From the NCBI RefSeq assembly GCF_017591435.1, contig NC_059281.1, positions 14,027,402-14,091,401 of the forward strand: a DNA stretch of 64,000 nt, in the 5' to 3' direction. Source of the stretch: Portunus trituberculatus. Lineage: Eukaryota; Arthropoda; Malacostraca; Decapoda; Portunidae. The translations under genes and the position numbers were made by a program. Each line of letters starts with the position of its first letter. Position 1 is the stretch's first letter. This document shows, one piece after another, positions 33,801-42,935 of this stretch. The notes under the pieces are model-generated. The model had not been told where the DNA came from and made no database searches. It worked only from the letters and a program-made list of their open reading frames with translations.

Positions 33801-35159
33801 CTTGTTTCTGATTGGGGCAGAGAAAACCTGGTTTTGTTCAATGCCTCAAAACTCAATTTCTACAACTATCTACTCGACATAACCTTCCAGACAACTATCC
33901 TCTCTTCTTCAATAACACTCAACTTCCCTCTCCTCTACATTAAACACACTCGGTCTATCCTTCACTAAAAATCTAAACTGGAAATTTCACATCTCTACTC
34001 TTGCTAAATCAGCTTCCAAGAAGTTAGGTGTCCTATGGCGTCTTCGTCCATTTTTCTCTCCTCCCAGCTGCTTGCTCTGTACAAGGGCCTTATCCGCCCG
34101 TGTATGGAGTATGGCTCTCATGTCTGGGGATCCACACACAGCTTTACTAAACAAGGTGGAATCTAAAGCTTTTCGTCTTATCAACTCTTCTCCTCTAACT
34201 GACTGTCTTGATTCTTTAAGTCACCGCCGCAATGTTGCATCTTTATCTGTCTTCTACCGCTGTTTTCATGCTGTCTGCTCTTCTGAACTTGCTAACTGCA
34301 TGCCTTCCCCTCCTGCGGCCTCGCTGCACAAGACTCTCTACTTCTTCTCATCCCTATTCTGTCCATCTTCCTAATGCAAGAGTTAACCAGTATCTTCACT
34401 CCTTCATTCCCTACACTGGTAAACTCTGGAACTCTCTACCTGTGTCTGTATTTCCACCTGCCTATGACTTAAACTCTTTCAAAAGAGGAGTGTCAAGACA
34501 CCTCTTACGTTAACTGGACCCTCCTTTTAGATTTTTTTTGTTTTTTCTCTTTCTACTTTCTTCTTAACAGGGCCTGGCAACCAGCGGGATCTTTTTTTTT
34601 CCAACACTTTGTTTGCCCTTGGCCAGAGCCCTTGTAATGTAAAAAAAAAAAAAAAAAAAAAAAGCAGCTGATTTGTTGTTGACTTGGTTATCTATCAGAT
34701 GGTATTGAGAAATTTATTGGTATCATTACAGTATTGATTTTCTATGTAGTGGTTACATAATGTAGCTGTGGCTTGGGTGTCTAGTGAAGGCTGAGGTGCA
34801 GGGATGGCTCCTGTATTGCTGAATAGGATTGCACTAATATTTATTTTTATGCTGCTGTGATTTTTTTGGGTAGTGTTAGATATTATAGTCTCATGTATCT
34901 AACCACTTATTTTGTATTTGTGTGGAATACCATTAGCTAGTTTTTGTGTGTAAAGTACTATTTGCATTTTTATGTGCTTGTGTGTCTGAGGACAGCTCTT
35001 GTGTGGTGGATCACCATCTAACAGCCATTAACTTTTTGCAGGCATCAGATGAAGATTTCTTTACTGAGTTGACGTTCAGTCTAGCTGAGAAGGCAAATGG
35101 AGAGGTAGTACTTGGTTGCATGTGTAACCTAGGCAGGGAAACATTTCCCTTTCTTGTGT

Positions 35160-35242
<83 letters not shown>

Positions 35243-35909
35243 CACCATCCAGAATGCAGGGTAAGTCAAGGTTGTCATGGAAGACCCTTTTAATTCTCTT
35301 TAAGTTCAGCTTCAGTTGCACATCGTACACACTGTATCTTTGCCCTTTTAATTGCATGCTTGTGTAAGCTTTATCTTCTTGTGTTGCTGTGATTATTTTT
35401 TCCCCCCAGTTATCTGTAGAAGCATCATGGGTACTGCCAGTTGTAATGTATTGATGAAAAGTGGCTTATTGAGGTTCAGGGAGAACAGATTCTGAACCCT
35501 GTATTTGCTTATTGAAATGTTCTTATTCATCACATATTTTCTTTTGAGCCTTTCCTTTCATGAAGTAGCTGCAAAGTAGCATTATTATCTTCTGAATCCA
35601 CTTGCTTTTGCCAGTTCTGGTATTACAAGTAGCAGGTAAATGTATCACTTGCTTGTTAAGCTTCTTTTAAAGATTCATTGAAGTCAAGATGTGTAAGACC
35701 TTCATGTACAAATAATACACACAGGAATCTCTCACTGAATTAAGTGTCTCTCCTCAACTAGCCCTTATTCACTATGATGGTAGCATTTTATATACAGAGT
35801 TTGTAACTTATCACTACTTCCATTCCTTTCTGATTAATTTTATTGAAGATATTGGGAAGAGAGAGAGAGAAAAAAAGAGAAAGAAATTAAATACATGGTT
35901 GATAGATGT

Positions 35910-35992
<83 letters not shown>

Positions 35993-38097
35993 ATTTGCAT
36001 ATTTTCCATTGAGTTCCAATGCCCATTCTTTGCTAACCAAGAGGTCCTAGCCCTCACTCTGTCTTGTCTTGCCTACAGACATCAGATGAGGAGGAGCTGG
36101 TGGTGGATGAGGCAGTGTCACATTCAGTGGCTGTGGGACGGCGGCAGCAGCAGAGAAGACAGCGGCAACGCAATGAGTCTGTGTGTTCTTTTGCTGGCCC
36201 CTGTGTGGCTCCTGACTTGCTACTGGTATGTAGACAGGAAGCATGCACTACTTAGTCATGAATTCTATTTATTTTATTCCTTCAAGTAGTCTTTTATCTC
36301 TGAAAGTAACTACATTTAATACTATAGATTTATGTAATGTCTCCTCTCCATCAGGCTCCAGACAGCGGGGGGACTGCCAGCCAGGTGAGGGAAGAGGACA
36401 TCATGACAGAGATTGCTGGGGAGCTGGATTGTTCCATGTTGATTGAGGAACCAGCAGTACCATCACCAGTAAAGCAAGAGAAAGAAGAGAGATGGCAAAT
36501 GAAAGAAGTGAAAGGCAAGAGGGGACCATCAACTATAAAACAAGAGGTGGAGTGCGATTTGGATTCCATAGATGTGAAAAGGGAGCCTTTAGAGGTGTCT
36601 CAAATATCCATACAAGGTGAGTGTTTGCTCTTTCATGGGGAGAAATAAAGCAACTTATTATTATTATCATCATCATCATCATCATTTCTTTTTTCTGTTT
36701 AGAGTGCTAGAAAAAGAGTTACAAGATTATGACCTGCTTGTAAGGAAATTGTTTTTTATTACTCCATGTGAATTTCAACCAAAGCAATGAAAAGTGAAAG
36801 TTTGGAAAAGCTTATTGCTGAATTAGATTTATACTTTAGAATTTCAGATATCATGACTGATGTTTTATTTTCTTGAAAGGTGTTGAAGACATCGAGTCTG
36901 ACAAAGTTCAAAGACAAGCCAGTGATAAAGAGGTGAGTGACATTGGCAATTGGATGGCACATTTTGGGGTTATTGTGGAAGAGTTAGCGTCAATAGGTAT
37001 CACAAGATGTAGAATTAGTGTACTTTCAGTGTTGTGTTGGTTGCTGCTTCATTAAGACCATTTGTGTCCTTAACAGGAGACCCAGCAACCTTCTCTAGCT
37101 ACAGAGAGGAAGGACATGAAGCTTCCAGCTGGTTCTGTTGTGTTGGCCATGGTTGATGAGGCGGGCTCCCTGGTGCCCCTCCCTCAGTTTAAAGTGAACC
37201 CGCAAACTCTGACTGATGCCCTTGACCATACCCCAGAGGAAGATGTTGATGTTGAAACTGTTTCTGAGAAAACTCCAGGTATGTTTGTTACATTGTTGTA
37301 TCACTAGTATTTGTTGAAAGAAATTTATATATTTGTATTCATTAGTCATTATCTTTGTTATAGGAAGTTAGGTATTTGTTTATGTAACTTTGATATATCA
37401 TGTCTTTCAGTTCTTGAGGCTGGTGATCTAGCCAGCCTTCTTGCTCAGTTTGAGGCATCAGAGGCTGTCAACACTCCAGACAGTGACAGTCCTAGACCAG
37501 AGTGTGCAGCAGCTGGAGTAAACAAGGAAACAGGAGTGCCCACAGACAGCCTCCAGACCCCAAACACAGAGATCTCTCAACATAAGAAGACTTTGCAGGC
37601 CTCGCCCACGCACCAGAATATTAAGGATGCACTTCCTAAGGAAATTATTGAAAAGATAAAAGGTAGGTTTACTTTCTTATTTCAGTGTGTGCGTGCGTGT
37701 GTGCACTTGTATACCTCTCAGTGAGTGCAGTCTTCATTAAAAAGGAAAATCCTGTCTAAACTCGCATGCATATAGTAAACCATCAAGTATGACAGCAGTA
37801 ATTATTTACAAGTTCAATGATACACCATAAAATGTATGTCTATGCATGTTTCACCATCATAAATTGCCACGGTTTTCCAGCATCAACTAAGCGGAAAAGC
37901 ACACAGATGTTATCAGAGCCAGTCGCAGTGCGCAAGGGAAGGGGAGCCAAGACAAAGGACTCAAGCAGTTCCCACCGCACCAAAGGGAGCAGAGCACCAG
38001 CACAGCAGCCACAGCCACCAGCTGGACCTCAGCAGGTAGGAACCAAACTAGTTCCAGCTGAGGCATACTCCTGATTCCAAACAATTGGCAGAGATGG

Positions 38098-38178
<81 letters not shown>

Positions 38179-41100
38179 GTGTAACAACCTTTGAATGGTA
38201 TCAGGATTCTCTCTCCTACTCTCCCCCTAGTTTGTAACATCCTTCAAGTGTAGGCTTGATTAAAATACTACACTCTTATTTAATGGATATTATACTCCCT
38301 TGTAGTATATATCACTTGGTGTTTCTTATATTCACAGAGCCAAAAGGACCAGAGAGTGCCACCACCTTTGGACCATGACTACTGCTGCTCCACTGACAAA
38401 ACCAAGCGTGGTAATCGAACATCCTCAGATCGTTCGTTCAATAAGCTGCCAGAGTACTACACCACAATACCCACGAAAGATGGTGATGTCAAGAAATCTG
38501 GGACCACCTCCTCTGATGATGGACAAGATGATGTAGGGAAGAAAGACAGTGGCGTAGAGTCCGGTGATGTGAGTGATGCCAGTGTGGAAATCGAAGAACG
38601 CAAGAAAGAAAGTAAAGAATTCAAGATATCCCAGGATCCTACCAATACATCAGGCGAAAGGAAAAAGGGAGATAATGGTGACAAAGCAGATGTTTATAAC
38701 AAATTGCCTGCCTATGTAACTGATATAAGCAATGTCAAACCCAGGGAGGAGGAGGTGCAGGAGGAGGCTGGCACTGAAGTGAAAGCTGAAGAGAAGGAGC
38801 CTGACATCCAAAAACAGCAGGAAACCAAGAAGCACAAACGGAAACTGAATCTCTCTGAATACCGGCAGAGAATTAAGAGTGCCCAGAACAGCAGGTGTCC
38901 CTCTCCTGCTTCCTCTACCACCAGCACTATTGCCAACAGTCCCCAACAAGCCACTGAGGCTGTTGAGGGGACACAAATCCCCACTCAGACCATGGCTGAG
39001 GAGCAGGATGTCCAGGACCCACCTCAGGAGCCTGAAACTGCTCCCAAAGAGGAAATGGAAGAAGGTGAGCTGGAGGGAGACTCTGAGCCTGAGATTCTGA
39101 CCAGAGTGAATCCTGGCACTATAAACAATGAAGGCTCTTCAGAGGTCATTCCTGTACGTCCAGACTCCAAAATCAAGAATGGTGAAAACACACTAGGAAG
39201 CCTGGTGTTTTTCAAAAACTCATCCACCAAACCTGACACACACTGGAAGGCAGGATCCCACCAAGGCTTGTCCTCCAGAAGATGGTCATCTTCTAGCAGA
39301 AGCAGGAGTCGAAGTAGAAGTAGAAGTCACAGCAGGAGCCCAGTCCTCAACAAGAAGAGGCACTCTCACAGACACCACCGTTCTTCCCGCAGCAAGAGGA
39401 GGAGCTACAGGGGATCCCGTTCGTCACAGTCTCCCAGGCCATGGAGGAGGTGGTCAAGGTCACGCTCTCGTTCTAGGTCAAGAGGCAGTTCCTCTTCCTC
39501 ATCCCACAGTCACAGTTACTCCAGCTCCAGATCTAGATCAAGGTCCCGCTCACGGTCCTGCTCTTCCAAGACCAGAGACAGGTGAGATCCCAACAACAAC
39601 TAATAGGATAATAGAGTGGAGATATGTGTCATTCAAGACTAAAACAGTTATGTGTGTGACGGCCTTCATCAGTTCTCCTTTCTTCAGGTGGGGTTACTGG
39701 CGCTGGGGTTCAAGCAGGAAGAGACACTCGCCCAGTGGGTCACGGTCCGGCTCATCTCACTACAGAGGTGGACGGTCTCGGTCTCGGTCTCGGTCTCGGT
39801 CCCGATCACCTATTTGGAGGGGTGCAGGACACTCTCGCTCACCCTCCCGTAGCCTTTCCGGCAGGTCCAGGAGGCCGGTAAGTTGGAGGCTATTAGTAGG
39901 TTGGAAATATATAATGGGGAGTGTTTGTTTGAGGAAAGTAAAGTAATACATTAAGCTGTGTTTGGCAGCCATAAACAAACAATTATGTTGCCTTATGCTG
40001 CACATCAAAAAGTATGCAAATTTCTTTGGCGAAGGGTTTAGATAATTTAAGGAAATTGATATTCCAGTAAATGAAATATATAGATCTCAGCTTGACCTGT
40101 AAAATTAATCAGTTAGTCAGTGTTGGTGTCATACTATGTAAAGGATTGTGTGACATCTATGCGTGCATGTACACAGTTACATTGCAATTCTATCTTACTT
40201 TCCAACAGGAGGATGAGAACAGAGTGAAACAGGTGGAGGAACGGCGGGTGATATACATTGGCCGTATTTCTGAGGGGACCACCAAGGCAGAGTTACGGAC
40301 ACGTTTTGAGAAGTATGGTACCATTGTTGACATTAGTGTCCACTTCAGGGAACATGGGTACGTGTGTGCATCCTCTCATTCATATTCACATAAGTGTATA
40401 GTGGCTGTGTAGAGGTTGTTGAAGATGGTCAGTTAGAGGAGAGGAGTTAGATGAAAAGTTTTTAATTCCTTCTGTCTTAAATAACATGGAGTGAAATCCT
40501 CCCATACATGGACAGAGTTACCACTTGTGGGAGAGAAAAACTGGCAGAGACAGCTGCCGCCTTTTTCCGTTATTAATAGACTTTTAATGTGACTTGATTT
40601 ATTAAAGTGTGTGGGATATATTTGACCATATTGATTTAACGATTTTCAGCAACCTTTCCTTTCACCTTTGCAATCAATTGCTGGAAACGGTAGTAGTGGT
40701 CTTATTGTTTACTGGCATTCCTATTGATATATCGGCTATTTTTGCACCCGTAGAGACAACTATGGCTTTGTCACGTACAAAAACCGGGATGAAGCCTACT
40801 GTGCAGTTGAACATGGAAACGACGATCCAAAACTTCCTCGTTATGACCTCTGCTTTGGGGGCCGACGGGCCTTCTGCAAGGTGTCCTACTCTGACCTGGG
40901 TAAGACTATAAATGATCACTATAGGAGGTGCAATAATGCTGAAAATAAAGCTTCAAGGAAAGGTTGTATGTGAGCTAGCTAAGAAGTGATCTACCTGAGA
41001 TGATTATCCTTCTCTTTAAAAAAAACTTAATGGGCAAATAGTGGAGTGAACAATAACATGAATAAGATTTACAATTACAGAGTGTAACATGAGTTTCTGC

Positions 41101-41233
41101 ACACATTGTATTTTATCTCCCACCAGATGCTGAGCCTGCTGAATCCTATGAAGGGGGACTAATTGCAAGACAAGCCGACCCATTAGACTTTGACTCCCTC
41201 CTGCGAGCAGCAATGAAGAGAAATATGCGATGA
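19328..41233 (+). CDS. srl: PGC-1 family transcriptional coactivator (spargel homologue)
   Basis: The protein is a nuclear coactivator; PGC-1 proteins link nuclear receptors and NRF/ERR factors to mitochondrial biogenesis. Upstream exons are 19328-19375, 19749-19864 and 20209-20368. The common exons are 35042-35104, 36079-36225, 36355-36616, 36880-36932, 37077-37278, 37411-37662, 37881-38035, 38338-39581, 39688-39877, 40209-40357, 40754-40899 and 41127-41233 (TGA). All junctions are GT-AG and all phases agree. Splicing exon 3 directly to 35042 gives 1097 residues. Visible family marks, in order, are an LXXLL box, a DHDYC motif as in vertebrate PGC-1 (HCF docking), RS-rich blocks, one RRM with RNP2 IYIGRI and RNP1 NYGFVTYK, and a C-terminal LDFDSLL tail ending in basic residues. 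Assignment to PGC-1 is very secure from the RRM plus tail. That the 19-20 kb exons belong to this gene is inferred from phase and order. Confidence 0.9.
19501..19648. repeat. Compound (TA)n(GT)n in a PGC-1 intron
   Basis: About 28 TA units followed by about 45 GT units with ATGCATGCGTGC interruptions. It fills over a third of the intron between exons 19328-19375 and 19749-19864. Confidence 0.95.
19915..19984. repeat. (CT)n, 50 bases after a PGC-1 donor
   Basis: About 35 CT units downstream of the donor at 19865. Confidence 0.95.
20688..20905. mobile_element. Second MITE family copy, PGC-1 large intron
   Basis: Reverse orientation, from CATATTCTCAAACACTTCTG to GAGCAAAGTGTTTTAATACA, including GAGAAACACTCTTGATAACC. 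Confidence 0.6.
21010..21475. repeat. Minisatellite, about 63-bp unit, in the PGC-1 intron
   Basis: About seven copies of a unit containing GGAATGTTTGGTATGTCCAG, TTAGGGAGGAGATTGGTTCA and ACAGTAACTGAGAG. Copies differ by small indels and substitutions. Confidence 0.9.
23383..24066. repeat. Two (CT)n arrays
   Basis: (CT)n at 23383-23427 and 24000-24066, flanking TTAA copy 9. Confidence 0.95.
23581..23793 (+). mobile_element. TTAA miniature element, copy 9
   Basis: Forward copy in the large PGC-1 intron. The left TTAA is intact and the right one is changed to TCAA. Confidence 0.78.
24235..24445 (+). mobile_element. TTAA miniature element, copy 10
   Basis: Forward copy in the large PGC-1 intron, more diverged, with the right TTAA decayed to TTGG. 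Confidence 0.75.
24885..25094 (+). mobile_element. TTAA miniature element, copy 11
   Basis: Forward copy ending next to a LINE 3' fragment. The right end is decayed to GTAAAG. Confidence 0.75.
25094..25240 (-). mobile_element. 3' end of the same CR1-like LINE, opposite orientation
   Basis: Starts with ACATAAGA and GAGGGAAGCTGCAAGAG, the reverse complement of the tail at 18.86-18.89 kb. It continues through the 3' UTR and the FKRLDxF coding end, then breaks off. It directly abuts the end of a TTAA element at 24885-25094. Confidence 0.65.
25590..25802. mobile_element. Second inverted-repeat MITE family, best copy
   Basis: The left end GTATGCAGAAACGCC is the imperfect inverse of the right end GGCGT-like sequence (AGCAAAGCGTTTCAGAATAT), and the match extends about 40 bases at each side. 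The interior contains GGCCACAGAGACAACTAG and AGAAATCTTGCCATT. The family looks like a foldback or MITE of about 200-220 bp; no clear target duplication was assigned. Confidence 0.65.
26539..26752 (-). mobile_element. TTAA miniature element, copy 12
   Basis: Reverse copy with the left end TTAT and the right end TTAA. The interior is well conserved. Confidence 0.8.
27252..27318. repeat. (CA)n, probably the tail of an eroded SINE
   Basis: About 33 CA units directly before a SINE tail fragment at 27319-27374. Confidence 0.9.
27375..27725 (+). mobile_element. tRNA-derived SINE with (AC)n tail
   Basis: The head (27375-27446) folds as a tRNA: a 7-bp acceptor with two G-T pairs, a D arm GCTCAGTGGTTAGAGC, an anticodon stem CTGGC/GCCAG around TTCACAA (anticodon CAC, valine type) and a T arm with GGTTCGATTCC. 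A and B boxes of a polymerase III promoter are therefore present. A tRNA-unrelated body of about 200 bases follows (TATTTGGGTGTGTCTCC, CTCGTTCCGTAGGGTAACG). It ends in CAGATCAAACAGTGAA and AC repeats. The tail sequence AGACTGCAGCAGATCAAA occurs again at 27660-27702 and before the head at 27320-27374, so fragments of neighbouring copies are joined here. It is not a functional tRNA gene. Confidence 0.85.
28357..28391. repeat. (CAT)n microsatellite
   Basis: About 11 CAT units preceded by CAC units. Confidence 0.93.
29500..29650. mobile_element. Second MITE family, partial reverse copy
   Basis: Contains CAAGATTTCTTTACTATTAA and ACTAATCATCTCTGTGGCC. One end is missing. Confidence 0.5.
30328..30541 (+). 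mobile_element. TTAA miniature element, copy 13
   Basis: Forward copy with its right end intact (TCATGGTACTGAAGGGGTTA). This is the last copy seen; none was found from 30.6 kb to the end of the window. Confidence 0.8.
31736..32884 (+). CDS. srl: Large alternative first (or internal) exon of the PGC-1 gene
   Basis: An open frame of 383 codons starts at an ATG in a strong context (ACCAAAATGG) and ends at the donor AGT|GTGAGT in phase 0, matching the acceptor at 35041. The translation begins basic, continues through a Glu/Lys/Gln/Leu-rich segment predicted as coiled coil (ESERLQKEIRKIEKQ), and ends in a serine-rich stretch. Near the end is LLTWL (32648-32662), in the style of the vertebrate PGC-1 LLKYL motif. 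The frame is closed upstream by TAA at 31640, and no convincing acceptor precedes the ATG, which favours an alternative promoter and first exon. Spliced to 35042 it would give 1372 residues. Internal acceptors in phase 0 (for example after CATCCTCAG near 31862) leave an internal-exon model possible. Confidence 0.65.
33285..34663 (+). mobile_element. 5'-truncated LINE (jockey-like RT), copy in PGC-1 intron
   Basis: A degraded reverse-transcriptase coding region begins inside the RT domain ([36 protein letters not shown]). It continues to a conserved C-terminal segment (FIPYTGKLWNSLPVSVFP) ending in a stop at 34513. The 3' tail is a 23-base poly(A) at 34641-34663. Several frameshifts break the frame, for example after HCSS near 33580. 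The 5' end is abrupt near 33285, the usual pattern of truncated target-primed insertion. It lies in the sense direction in the intron before exon 35042. Confidence 0.88.
35165..35237. repeat. (CT)n, about 60 bases after a PGC-1 donor
   Basis: About 36 CT units downstream of the donor at 35105. Confidence 0.95.
35913..35989. repeat. (CT)n upstream of a PGC-1 exon
   Basis: About 38 CT units, 90 bases before the acceptor of exon 36079. Confidence 0.95.
36355..36616 (+). CDS. srl: PGC-1 exon with three sumoylation-type motifs
   Basis: This exon encodes 87 residues and is acidic at the start (REEDIMTEIAGEL). It carries three matches to the psi-K-x-E consensus: VKQE at 36469-36480, IKQE at 36535-36546 and VKRE at 36574-36585. 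Vertebrate PGC-1alpha carries one characterised site of this kind (VKTE). Borders are ATCAG|GCT and CAAG|GTGAGT. Confidence 0.8.
37411..37662 (+). CDS. srl: PGC-1 exon with LXXLL nuclear-receptor box
   Basis: The exon starts in phase 1 after a pyrimidine-rich acceptor and reads LEAGDLASLLAQFEASEA. LASLL at 37428-37442 is a canonical LXXLL helix flanked by acidic residues. It is the only LXXLL I found in the common part of the protein. The rest is serine/threonine and proline rich and looks disordered. Confidence 0.8.
38100..38175. repeat. (CT)n, about 65 bases after a PGC-1 donor
   Basis: About 38 CT units downstream of the donor at 38036. Confidence 0.95.
38338..39877 (+). CDS. srl: PGC-1 exons with DHDY motif and RS domains
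   Basis: Two exons (38338-39581 and 39688-39877) joined in phase 2. The first opens with PPPLDHDYCC; the DHDY at 38371-38382 fits the (D/E)HxY HCF-binding motif and sits in the same context as in vertebrate PGC-1. A long acidic, lysine-rich region follows, including two copies of an NKLPxYxT phrase near 38440 and 38700. The end is a serine-arginine dipeptide domain (39290-39581) that continues in the second exon. The RS dipeptides are encoded partly by a near-repetitive CGGTCT array (39775-39805), where length changes are easy. Confidence 0.88.
40209..41233 (+). CDS. srl: PGC-1 RRM and C-terminal exons
   Basis: Three exons, 40209-40357, 40754-40899 and 41127-41233. The RRM is split by an intron after FREHG. 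The first half holds EERRVIYIGRI (RNP2) and the second DNYGFVTYKNRDEAY (RNP1), followed by LCFGGRRAFCKVSYSDL. The last exon ends in LDFDSLLRAAMKRNMR and a stop. This whole block parallels the conserved C-terminus of vertebrate PGC-1 and Drosophila spargel closely enough to fix the family. Confidence 0.93.
40425..40556 (-). mobile_element. Antisense scrap of the same LINE family in a PGC-1 intron
   Basis: Between the two RRM exons, a stretch resembles, in the same orientation, the sequence around 49803-49970 of the gephyrin-intron LINE. Shared phrases include GTCAGTTAGAGGAG, TACATGGACAG and GAGAAAAACTGGCAGAGAC. It is short and decayed, with internal deletions, and would be antisense to the host gene. 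Confidence 0.6.
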
Positions 41234-42172
41234 CCTTGGTGCTGCATAGTCTTTTTCTCTTTAGCGTTGATGTTTATTAGTTGACCAATGACTTGTGTTT
41301 GTAGTACCTTTTGTCTCTCACCCTTAGGGGTTTCCTGTAATGCAGCAGTTTATCAGATAACAAAGGACATCTTCATCTCTTGAAGGTAATCAAATTCTGT
41401 ATTATTTAATAATTCTGGTTATCATCATCAACTATTCTAGTTTGCTATTTTAAATATTTGTTCCATTATCTTCAACTAAAACTATTGCCAAAATTATGAC
41501 AGCAAAGTTTTAGGTCTTCTTTCAAGTGGGTGAACACCACAGACCCAGAAAGGTCGTAGTGTACATAATCTTAAAGCTTTACAATGAACATTATGGGAAT
41601 TAGATATTTGGTGTTGCTCAAAACTCTTGAAATTTTTTTTATTATTATTGTTCATAATTGAATTTTCTTTAATTCATAAGTAATTAAGCACACTTTGTTC
41701 TATTTGCATCTTTGAATTGTTTTGTGAGGCAAGATAACTAACTAACTGCTACCTACCTAGATATTGTGATAATTTGTATCTCTTCTGTCCATCCTACAGG
41801 CTGATTTCACAGAACAGTGACTATATTGTGCTTTTTTTCCTGTGGTGCTGTATTTGGTGGGATGTATTTTATAAGTAAGAAAAGAAAAATAGCACAGTCA
41901 ATCTTTGTCCCCTTGCAGCCACACACGTGTGATGTGAAGAGTGAATGATACCAGTTTGTTGATTTACACTTATGAGTGTAATACGTTCTTAATTGGCTCT
42001 TTCATCTGGAGCATTTATAGCCTATCAAACATTATTACCAGGTTACATTGGTCTGAATACTGCATTGTTTGGAATACACAATTGCCTTAGGCTAGGCTGA
42101 TCTGGAGAGCACACCCCTGCTTCCTACCTTTCACCAAGACAACTGAATGGTGAGTATTCTTGCTGCTTGCCA

Positions 42173-42173
<1 letters not shown>

Positions 42174-42246
<73 letters not shown>
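42174..42246. repeat. (AT)n microsatellite
   Basis: About 36 AT units in the region after the PGC-1 stop codon. Confidence 0.95.
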
Positions 42247-42250
<4 letters not shown>

Positions 42251-42589
42251 CACGGTGGATTCAATACTTGAACTTAATTAATTCCAGATGGCTGTTCGAG
42301 TGTCAAGTTCGACTAGCAATACCTATAAATCAGGTTATTCGTTCTGATCTTAGCAATTTTAAAAAATTTTCAATGTAATTTTTTTTTTTTAATTTGATTT
42401 GTACATACTGTAAGTGAAGGTTGGTGATGTATAACATAGAAGAGGAAAAGAGAAGGGTGGAGAGGGTAAGGTTGTCAGAGGACAAGTCACCATCCATGAA
42501 AACATCTGGTGTGATTACTGTAAACCCACTAGTGGAGGGATGTGGCTCACTAATCTTTGCACTTTCACTAGATTCCTTATTTTCACCTC

Positions 42590-42935
42590 TAAAGGCTTAT
42601 TAAAGTTTCTAAATGAAAAACTACCAACAGAACACAGAAGAATGTGGTTTTTGTCAAGACTGCGGCAGGACTAGGGATGCGCACCGGTTTATCGGGTAAT
42701 ATGGTATCAGAACGGGACAATAGTGGTGTTGGAGAGGGAGAGTCCAGAGCTTTGTTTACAACCATGTGTGCGGCCATTCAATTACCAGATATTTTCACCA
42801 CTAATAAGCCTTTGGAGTTAATGTAAGTTTATAAATGAAAAATTACAGACAAAACGCACGAATGTTATTCTGAAGACCGCAGCAGTACAACTGGCAGAGG
42901 GTGAGGGAGAGGATAAGGAGCCTTTGTTTACATGT
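42590..42935. repeat. Degenerate direct repeat of about 200 bp
   Basis: Two diverged copies share TAAATGAAAAA(C/T)TAC, AGAC(T/C)GC(G/A)GCAG and a GAGGGAGAG..GCTTTGTTTAC-like end, one beginning near 42590 and one near 42805. The first copy contains an extra 60-70 bases. Confidence 0.55.

Noticed and set aside
36047..36255. Minus-strand frames opposite a PGC-1 exon
   Set aside because: Shadows of the real exon 36079-36225, which has matching splice sites and phase.
38457..38984. Minus-strand frames opposite the long PGC-1 exon
   Set aside because: Antisense to an acidic, family-supported coding region; no motifs of their own.
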